Below, in pieces: positions 1 to 5,149 of a stretch of 8,757 nt of DNA. Position 1 is the stretch's first letter; the number at the start of each line of letters is the position of its first letter. Origin of the DNA: Nitrospirota bacterium (GTDB lineage Bacteria > Nitrospirota > UBA9217); contig JAJYKN010000018.1 in assembly GCA_021788515.1 (NCBI GenBank), forward strand, positions 780-9,536, given 5' to 3'. The position numbers were made by a program, and so were the translations under genes. The notes below the pieces were generated by a model. That model was not told the DNA's origin, ran no database searches, and saw only the letters and a program-made list of their open reading frames with translations.

Positions 1-1
1 G

Positions 2-307
2 GCTGAAGCAAGCATCCGCGGGGACCGGACGGTATCCATGATGACGCTCCCGGGGGATGTGGTGGTGCGTGACCCGCAGGGAGCGACGCAGGTATTCGTC
101 TACTACCCCGACCAGAAGCGCGTGTATGCCAAGCGCGTGGAAATCGGAGCGGCCATAAATAAGGACGTCCAGGTAAAGAGCGGACTTTCCGGTGATGAGC
201 TGATAGTTCTGGCCGGACAGATGAGACTCAGAGACGGGTCTGTCGTATCAGCTACAGAGCAACACAGGGGGCCTGAAGCCACGTTCGGGGGAGGAGCTTC
301 AAAGTGA
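2..307 (+). CDS. RND efflux periplasmic adaptor (membrane fusion protein), C-terminal fragment
   Basis: This is the last 101 codons of a gene that begins before the window; the frame is open back to base 2, so the ATG at 38 is internal. The visible part has the beta-rich character of the C-terminal beta-barrel and membrane-proximal domains of HlyD/AcrA-type adaptors: a stretch around VVVRDPQGATQVFVYY, then alternating strands leading to VKSGLSGDELIVLAGQ, the typical 'gain/interaction' segment near the end of these proteins. Such adaptors bridge an inner-membrane RND pump to an outer-membrane channel in the periplasm. The stop overlaps the GTG start of the RND gene by 4 nt, which supports the family call and suggests translational coupling. 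The substrate cannot be inferred. The lipid-attachment or signal region lies outside the window. Confidence 0.85.
   Translation, partial: AEASIRGDRTVSMMTLPGDVVVRDPQGATQVFVYYPDQKRVYAKRVEIGAAINKDVQVKSGLSGDELIVLAGQMRLRDGSVVSATEQHRGPEATFGGGASK
287..296 (+). promoter_or_regulatory. Ribosome binding site of the RND-OMF fusion gene
   Basis: The purine run GGGGGAGGAG lies inside the end of the adaptor gene, 7 nt before the GTG at 304. It supports GTG 304 as the start codon even though it is not ATG. The resulting N-terminus (MNPIKFSLRYP) then has the short cytoplasmic leader before TM1 that RND permeases normally show. Confidence 0.75.
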
Positions 308-3300
308 ACCCGATAAAGTTTTCTCTCCGCTACCCTACCGTAACGCTGATATTGACGGCAATGATTGTAACCGTCGGTGTTCATGCATTCCTGAAAATGC
401 AGCGGACGGAAGATCCGAGCATTACAATCAGAACCGGGCTTGTGGCCGCGATGTACCCGGGAGCGACCTCCGAGCAGGTGGAAAAGCAGGTAACAAAAAC
501 CCTTGAAAAACATATCTTCAAATTCCCCGAGGTTCGGAAGGAAAAGACCTATTCTACAAGCCGTCCGGGCCTGGTCATCATCAACGTCGAGCTGGAGGAC
601 AACGTAAAGAATGCCGACCAGTTCTGGGCAAAGCTGCGCAATGAGTTGAACGTGGTTCGCAACACCGAGCTTCCTTCTGGAGTGATGGGCCCGGTGGTCG
701 ATTCCGATTTTGGCGATACCGTAGCCATGCTGATAGCCGTCCACGGCAAACGGTATGGATACCGCGAGCTGCGCGATTTCGCAGACACGATACAGGACGA
801 AATGCGCACCGTCCGGGAAGTGGGGAAGATTGCTACCTACGGAGAACAGAAAGAGGAGATCTGGATAACCGGCAGCCTCGAAAGGATGGCACAGTATTTC
901 GCCGACCCGCGCCAGGTGGTGAACGCCCTAATGCAGCGAAATGTCATCGAAAGCGCAGGACATTTCGAGGCCGACGAGTCGAAGGTCCCCATGAGGACCA
1001 CCGGGGTATTCAACACTGAAAATGAGATACGAAACGTGCTCGTAGACGTTTCCAAGGATGGTCACCCGGTATACATCAAGGATTTTGCCAACGTGGAGCG
1101 CCGGTATCAGGAACCGACGTTCATGGTGCGTTACGACGGCGACCCTTGCCTACTCCTCTCCGTAGAGATGCAGAAGGGGAAGAACATCGTCGAGCTTGGC
1201 GAACAGCTGGATAAAGTATTCCAGCGCCTCAAGGTGCTTCTCCCCCCGGACGTTCAACTGGACCTGGTTGCCGACCAGCCGGGGGTCGTCAAGGAGCGGA
1301 TCACGCACCTGTCGCGAGAGTTCCTTTTAGCCATCGCTTCGGTCATTTTGGTTACGATCATACTCCTCCCCTTTCGGGTCGCTCTCATCGCCGCCCTGGC
1401 CATACCGGTAACCTTGTGCGGCACCCTCGGAGCCATGAACGCTGCCGGGATAGCCCTGCATCAGGTCTCTATCGCGGCGCTCATTGTGGTCCTCGGGATC
1501 GTGGTGGACGACGCCATCGTGATAGCCGACAACTACGTCGAGCTCCTGGACCGGAAGGTGCCGCGGAGCGAGGCGGCCTGGAGATGTGCCACTGACATGC
1601 TGGTGCCGGTGCTTACTGCGACCGTAACGATCATCTCCGCGTTCCTGCCGCTCCTGATCATCACAGGCTCTGTCGGCGAGTTCATCATGGCGCTCCCCAT
1701 CACGGTGGCGATCGCGTTGGCGACGTCCTTCCTCGTGGCGATTATGCTGACCCCGCTGCTCTGCAGAACATTCATCAAGAAGGGGCTGCACGAGCATGAA
1801 GCCGTAGAGGCTCACGGGAAGGAGAAGAAGACGCTCCTTGACAGGCTCCAGGAGAAATATGGGATATTGATCAACATCTTCATGAAAAGGAAGTGGCTGG
1901 CCTTCACTCTCGGGGTGTGTGCGTTTGCATTAGGTGTCATGCTCTTTGCATTCGTGCCCCAGCAGTTCTTCCCTTCCGCCGAGCGCAACCAGTTCGTGAT
2001 TGATGTCTGGATGCCGCAGGGAACGCGCATCGAGGCCACCGACGCAGTCATGGGCCGAATCGAAAAAGTCCTGGGTTCAAGTAAAGGAGTCGTCCACTAC
2101 GCCACCTTCGTCGGTCAGAGCGCCCCGAGATTCTACTACAACGTCAATCCTCAGCAGCCCGACGGCGCCTACGGCCAGTTTATCGTCAACACCGCCTCTG
2201 TCAAGAATACCGACCGGCTGGTAAAGGAGTTGCGCCGTTCGCTGACCGCTTTGGTCCCTGAGGCGATGGTGATCGTGAAAGAACTTCAGCAGGGAGCCCA
2301 GATGGAGTCTCCCATAGAGGTACGCATCTCCGGCGACGACATCGACGAACTGAAGCGGCTGGGAGAAAAGGTCCAGGGCATTCTGGAGAGCGACCCCTCA
2401 TCGCAATATGTGTACAGGGACTACTTCAACGATTCTTATATGGTCGATTTAAACGTCAATGACGAACTGGCAAACCGCCTCGGAATTACCGAAGCGTCCG
2501 TGTCGCAAACCCTGTCAGGAGCATTCGACGGTGCTGCGGTGAGCACCTTCTGGGAAGGGGACCGCGCCGTCACCATCAAGCTGCGACTCGACCCCTCGTC
2601 CCGATCTAAGTTCGCGGACATCGGGAACACCTATCTGGACTCGGAACTCACCCGTGCCAGGGTACCGCTCCGCGCCGTTGCCACACTGTCACCTGAGTGG
2701 CAGACAAGCAGGATAGTCCGCAGAAACGGCGTGCACACCCTGACGGTCCGCGGGTTCGTGAAGCCGGGGTACTACGCTTCGCAGCTTCTGGAGAAGGCAA
2801 TGCCGCAGATCAATGCCCTGAAGCTGCCGCCGGGCTACCGGATCTACTACGGCGGGGAGAAGGATAACCAGGGCGAGACTTTCCCTCAGATGGTGATCGC
2901 CCTGGGCATCAGCCTGCTGGCGATCTTCCTCGTCCTGCTCGTGCAATTCAGAAGCATCTCTGAGCCTCTTGTGGTGATGGCATCGATCCCGCTGATGCTC
3001 TTCGGGGCAATATTGGGTCTCATCATCACCCGTAATCCCTTCGGTTTCACCGCGTTCATGGGGCTGATAAGTCTGTGCGGCATCGTCGTAAGGAACGGCA
3101 TTATTCTGGTCGACTACTGCAACGAGCGACTCGCCGAGGGGGAACCCCTGGAACAGGCCGCGCGGGACGCGGGGGCGCGGCGGATGCGGCCCATCTTCCT
3201 GACTACGATGGCTGCCGCAGTCGGGGTAACGCCTATGATCCTCTCCAGGTCCAGCCTATGGAGCCCGCTTGCGAGCGTAATTGCCGTAGGGTTGATATGT

Positions 3301-3351
3301 TCCATGTTTTTTACCCTGCTGGTAATTCCCGTCCTGTATGTGGTTGTCAAA
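304..3351 (+). other. RND permease domain (residues 1-1016)
   Basis: This portion is a complete RND transporter with both halves of the internal duplication, each consisting of one TM, a large periplasmic loop and five TMs. The last membrane segment (SMFFTLLVIPVLYVVV) ends at about residue 1015 and is followed by K1016, the usual place for an RND protein to stop. Its C-terminus should face the cytoplasm. The sequence resembles the hydrophobe/amphiphile pumps more than the CzcA metal pumps, a judgement from general appearance only. Confidence 0.88.
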
Positions 3352-4704
3352 TCAAGAACGTTCAAGTCTTCCGCTCCTATCCTCGCTATTATCGTATGTT
3401 GTACACTTTTTGGGGCAGGACAGGTTTCAGCGGAACCGTTAAAGCTGTCCCTTCCTGAAGCTGTTGATCTGGCACTCAAACAGAATACCGCGCTGAAAAT
3501 TTCCCGGGCGAAAGTTCTTGAAAACCAGGAGCGCATTGTATCCGCAAAAGCTAAATATTTTCCACTATTATCAAACGAATCGTCATACGTCGGCGTTTCC
3601 AATCGCCGACAAATTATCGTCCCTGCAGGCAGCTTGGGCACGGTTCCGGGGGTGGGACCGTTCCCGACTCAAGACATCCCGATCGATCAAGGGTCGTCCA
3701 CGATACTGCTCGCAGCCACGAAACTGACTCAGCCGCTAACGCAACTTTTCAAAATCCATGAAGCCAACCAAATCGCAAAGGCTGAGCATAAGATATCAGA
3801 GTCGGATAAGCGAAAGGCCGAACTTGAAATCATTTTCGGTGTGCATCAACTTTATTATGGATTGCTGATCGCTCAAAAACAGAAAGATGCGGCGCAAGCC
3901 GCCTTGAACGCTGCGCAGGAAGGATTACGCGAAAGCGAAGATGCCGTCAGATCCGGTAATGTGCTTGATGTTGTTGAAACAGGAAGCCGGGTGCAATTCC
4001 TCCAAAACAGGCAACTTCTGCTTGCGGCTGAGAACCAGATTTCCGATACGACATCAGAGTTGAATGATCTTCTGGGGTTGCCTCTGGAAACAGTGCTGGA
4101 TCTGGCTGATATCGATGAATCGTCCCCTGCTCCACAAGCCCTCAAACATTATCTTCAGGAAGCGCTGTCCAACAACCCGGAACTGCAGGCGGCAAAGGAC
4201 AATGTGGAAAAGGCAAACCATGCTGTCAGCGCTGCCCGCGATGAGTATATCCCCGATGTCAGTCTGTTTGCGAGCCATGCCTATCAGCACGGCGCGCCGT
4301 TCCTTACGAATAACGTCGGGATATTCGGTTTACAGATGACATGGAATATTTTCGATTGGGGGAGCCGTAAGGGTGTCGTTGGTCAGCGGAGGGCCCAGCT
4401 TATTCAGGCCCAAGAAAATGTAAAACGGTTAGAAGACAGCATCACGGTTGAAATCACCAAGGTTTATCGAAAGCTGGAGCGGACTAAGCTGATAGTGGAA
4501 GCTGCCAGCGAAGTAGTTGTGCTGCAAAAAGAGAATCAGCGACTAAGCGCCAAACAACTGGAAGCCGGGGTCATTAAGAAAGCACAATATGCCGAATCGG
4601 TTGCAGCACTCAAGAAAGCTCAATGGGAAGAGCTCCAAGCTACTTTGGGATACCGACTTGCCCTGGCAGAACTCGACCGGATCGCCGGCCGGTTCAACTA
4701 TTGA
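304..4704 (+). CDS. RND efflux permease fused to TolC-family outer membrane factor
   Basis: This single 1466-codon ORF joins two normally separate subunits of a tripartite proton-driven efflux pump. Residues 1-1016 are a full RND permease (usual length about 1000-1050): TM1 near 11-32, a first periplasmic loop, TM2-6 near 338-480, TM7 near 531-553, a second periplasmic loop, and TM8-12 near 863-1015. TM4 carries the proton-relay aspartate pair D402-D403 in VVDDAIVIADN. TM10 has R930 in VVRNGIILVDY, where AcrB has Lys. Residues 1020-1043 form an export-signal-like segment. Residues 1044-1466 hold two OEP repeats, the second from about 1283 with W1347 and F1350-D1351-W1352-G1353. The GTG start is supported by a good Shine-Dalgarno site and a 4-nt overlap with the adaptor gene. 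The family and fusion are clear. Substrate is unknown, and proteolytic separation is inferred. Confidence 0.93.
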   Translation: MNPIKFSLRYPTVTLILTAMIVTVGVHAFLKMQRTEDPSITIRTGLVAAMYPGATSEQVEKQVTKTLEKHIFKFPEVRKEKTYSTSRPGLVIINVELEDNVKNADQFWAKLRNELNVVRNTELPSGVMGPVVDSDFGDTVAMLIAVHGKRYGYRELRDFADTIQDEMRTVREVGKIATYGEQKEEIWITGSLERMAQYFADPRQVVNALMQRNVIESAGHFEADESKVPMRTTGVFNTENEIRNVLVDVSKDGHPVYIKDFANVERRYQEPTFMVRYDGDPCLLLSVEMQKGKNIVELGEQLDKVFQRLKVLLPPDVQLDLVADQPGVVKERITHLSREFLLAIASVILVTIILLPFRVALIAALAIPVTLCGTLGAMNAAGIALHQVSIAALIVVLGIVVDDAIVIADNYVELLDRKVPRSEAAWRCATDMLVPVLTATVTIISAFLPLLIITGSVGEFIMALPITVAIALATSFLVAIMLTPLLCRTFIKKGLHEHEAVEAHGKEKKTLLDRLQEKYGILINIFMKRKWLAFTLGVCAFALGVMLFAFVPQQFFPSAERNQFVIDVWMPQGTRIEATDAVMGRIEKVLGSSKGVVHYATFVGQSAPRFYYNVNPQQPDGAYGQFIVNTASVKNTDRLVKELRRSLTALVPEAMVIVKELQQGAQMESPIEVRISGDDIDELKRLGEKVQGILESDPSSQYVYRDYFNDSYMVDLNVNDELANRLGITEASVSQTLSGAFDGAAVSTFWEGDRAVTIKLRLDPSSRSKFADIGNTYLDSELTRARVPLRAVATLSPEWQTSRIVRRNGVHTLTVRGFVKPGYYASQLLEKAMPQINALKLPPGYRIYYGGEKDNQGETFPQMVIALGISLLAIFLVLLVQFRSISEPLVVMASIPLMLFGAILGLIITRNPFGFTAFMGLISLCGIVVRNGIILVDYCNERLAEGEPLEQAARDAGARRMRPIFLTTMAAAVGVTPMILSRSSLWSPLASVIAVGLICSMFFTLLVIPVLYVVVKSRTFKSSAPILAIIVCCTLFGAGQVSAEPLKLSLPEAVDLALKQNTALKISRAKVLENQERIVSAKAKYFPLLSNESSYVGVSNRRQIIVPAGSLGTVPGVGPFPTQDIPIDQGSSTILLAATKLTQPLTQLFKIHEANQIAKAEHKISESDKRKAELEIIFGVHQLYYGLLIAQKQKDAAQAALNAAQEGLRESEDAVRSGNVLDVVETGSRVQFLQNRQLLLAAENQISDTTSELNDLLGLPLETVLDLADIDESSPAPQALKHYLQEALSNNPELQAAKDNVEKANHAVSAARDEYIPDVSLFASHAYQHGAPFLTNNVGIFGLQMTWNIFDWGSRKGVVGQRRAQLIQAQENVKRLEDSITVEITKVYRKLERTKLIVEAASEVVVLQKENQRLSAKQLEAGVIKKAQYAESVAALKKAQWEELQATLGYRLALAELDRIAGRFNY
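3352..3432 (+). other. Embedded signal-peptide-like segment joining the RND and OMF domains
   Basis: Residues 1017-1043 consist of a basic stretch (R1018 and K1021, preceded by K1016), a hydrophobic core (A1024 to G1039, including APILAIIVCCTLF), and a polar end GQVSA before EPLKLS. V1041 and A1043 sit at positions -3 and -1 of a good signal peptidase I site, predicting cleavage between A1043 and E1044. Because TM12 ends in the cytoplasm, this segment would run outward and deliver the OMF part to the periplasm. It looks like the former signal peptide of a free-standing TolC homologue. No experimental cleavage can be inferred from DNA alone. Confidence 0.7.
3433..4704 (+). other. TolC/OEP outer membrane factor domain (residues 1044-1466)
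   Basis: The 423 residues after the predicted cleavage site match the size of a mature TolC-type channel. The start (LSLPEAVDLALKQNTALKI) is the typical opening helix of an OEP repeat. A second repeat starts near residue 1283 (YLQEALSNNPELQAAKD). A beta-strand region (VSLFASHAYQH to LQMTWNIFDWG) precedes long Ala/Glu/Lys-rich coiled helices, as in the periplasmic barrel. No lipobox cysteine is present, so unlike many OMFs it is not predicted to be acylated. Hand counts of sample 60-nt lines give about 40-50% GC here, against 60-78% in the later RND part. Confidence 0.88.
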
Positions 4705-4732
4705 TGAGTAAAGAAGGTTCTGGGCGGAGGCG

Positions 4733-4738
4733 TATAAT
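4733..4738 (+). promoter_or_regulatory. Candidate -10 element (TATAAT) upstream of the glycogen cluster
   Basis: An exact TATAAT hexamer sits about 90 nt before the small gene's start, which would give an mRNA leader of about 80 nt. No good -35 hexamer lies 16-18 nt upstream (AAAGAA at 4710-4715 is poor), and there is no extended -10 TG. The call rests on the -10 match and its intergenic position only. Confidence 0.3.
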
Positions 4739-4803
4739 CTTCAAAGCGGATGAAAAATGCTCTTTTGATAGATGATGATTTCGATAAATGAAGTGAATCC
4801 TAA

Positions 4804-4817
4804 GGGAGGTTGGGAGG
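4804..4817 (+). promoter_or_regulatory. Doubled Shine-Dalgarno sequence deciding the start at 4826
   Basis: GGGAGG occurs twice (4804-4809 and 4812-4817), separated by TT. The second copy is 8 nt before ATG 4826, an ideal spacing, and the first is 16 nt away. This favours ATG 4826 over the in-frame ATGs at 4772 and 4775, which have no such site. Confidence 0.65.
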
Positions 4818-4825
4818 AAAAGAAA

Positions 4826-5149
4826 ATGGATTCTGATTGGAAACCTGATGACAATGACGTAAAGAAGGTGTTGGAGGCCCATAGCTTAGTGCCGGAGGGC
4901 CCGCTTCTGGATGAGGCATTGGCACTTACCTCCCTTTATGCTGACACGATACGGCAAATCCTCGATGAACTTCCCGATTCAGTCAACAGGGAAAAAGCTG
5001 TCCTGGCTATCATTGAAGAGGGTCTCATGGAGGACGGTATCATTCCCAGCAAGCATGAGAAAAAATTCGAAATGCCTTTCCTTGAAGAGCTTCTCATGCG
5101 GGAAGGTATCATTCCCAGAAAAGGAGGCCCCGATGGGACAAAGAAGTGA
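4826..5149 (+). CDS. Small acidic protein of unknown function with C-terminal tandem repeat
   Basis: I do not recognise this 107-aa protein. It is hydrophilic and acidic, with no signal peptide, membrane segment or cysteine, so it is probably cytosolic. The middle (LLDEALALTSLYADTIRQILDEL, then REKAVLAIIEEGL) looks like amphipathic helices. The C-terminal part contains two related units 23 residues apart: EEGLMEDGIIPSK and EELLMREGIIPRK. ATG 4826 was chosen for its excellent Shine-Dalgarno site; the same frame is open to ATG 4772 (125 aa). The gene overlaps glgP by 17 nt and contains the glgP ribosome binding site, so the two are likely translationally coupled. Position suggests a link to glycogen breakdown, but nothing in the sequence proves one. 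That it is a real gene rests on the strong start signal, the overlap and the protein-level repeat. Confidence 0.65.
   Translation: MDSDWKPDDNDVKKVLEAHSLVPEGPLLDEALALTSLYADTIRQILDELPDSVNREKAVLAIIEEGLMEDGIIPSKHEKKFEMPFLEELLMREGIIPRKGGPDGTKK
5013..5118 (+). repeat. Imperfect direct repeat, 69-bp period, within the small gene
   Basis: Bases 5013-5049 and 5082-5118 match at 32 of 37 positions by eye, with an exact 14-nt block (GGTATCATTCCCAG) at the end of each. The 69-bp offset equals 23 codons, so the repeat is in frame and encodes (E)GLMEDGIIP and (E)LLMREGIIP. It looks like a tandem duplication of a short protein module rather than a DNA-binding array, because only two copies exist and they lie in coding sequence. 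Confidence 0.75.
5121..5127 (+). promoter_or_regulatory. Ribosome binding site of glgP
   Basis: AAGGAGG lies 5 nt before ATG 5133 and inside the final codons of the upstream small gene. It decides the glgP start; the same frame is open upstream to ATG 4911, but that stretch is the out-of-frame shadow of the small gene. Confidence 0.8.

Larger units (their letters stand above)
4705..4825 (+). other. Intergenic spacer between efflux operon and glycogen cluster
   Basis: These 121 nt have no convincing gene and no strong hairpin followed by a T run, so no clear terminator separates the efflux gene from the downstream cluster. It holds a TATAAT hexamer and, at its end, two Shine-Dalgarno-like repeats. 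The lack of a terminator leaves read-through from the efflux operon possible. Confidence 0.6.

Noticed and set aside
103..744. 213-codon open frame on the minus strand across the adaptor/RND boundary
   Set aside because: It lies opposite two clear coding regions, has no recognisable domain, and its protein is rich in His, Cys and Arg as expected of an antisense shadow.
1327..1815. 162-codon minus-strand open frame
   Set aside because: It is antisense to the conserved TM2-TM6 part of the RND permease. Its composition (Arg, Asp, His, Gly runs) reflects the complement of membrane-segment codons.
3391..3399. Cysteine pair C1032-C1033 as a lipoprotein lipobox for the OMF
   Set aside because: The residues before it are I-I-V, with no Gly/Ala/Ser at -1, and the cysteines sit inside the hydrophobic core. 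A signal peptidase I site follows instead.
3114..3641. 175-codon minus-strand open frame covering the fusion joint
   Set aside because: I considered whether it showed the joint to be an inserted gene. It has no domain I recognise, and the + strand is continuous RND-OMF coding sequence across it.
4713..4742. Possible terminator hairpin (GAAGGTT pairing with AATCTTC)
   Set aside because: The stem is only 7 bp with a G-T wobble and a 16-nt loop, is AT-rich and has no following T run. It also overlaps the TATAAT.
4772..4825. Earlier in-frame ATGs for the small gene (4772 and 4775)
   Set aside because: No Shine-Dalgarno precedes them, and the strong doubled GGGAGG lies downstream, directly in front of ATG 4826.
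4911..5132. Upstream extension of the phosphorylase frame to ATG 4911 (917 aa)
   Set aside because: The added 74 residues resemble nothing in phosphorylases, are a frame shadow of the small gene, and ATG 5133 has an ideal AAGGAGG.
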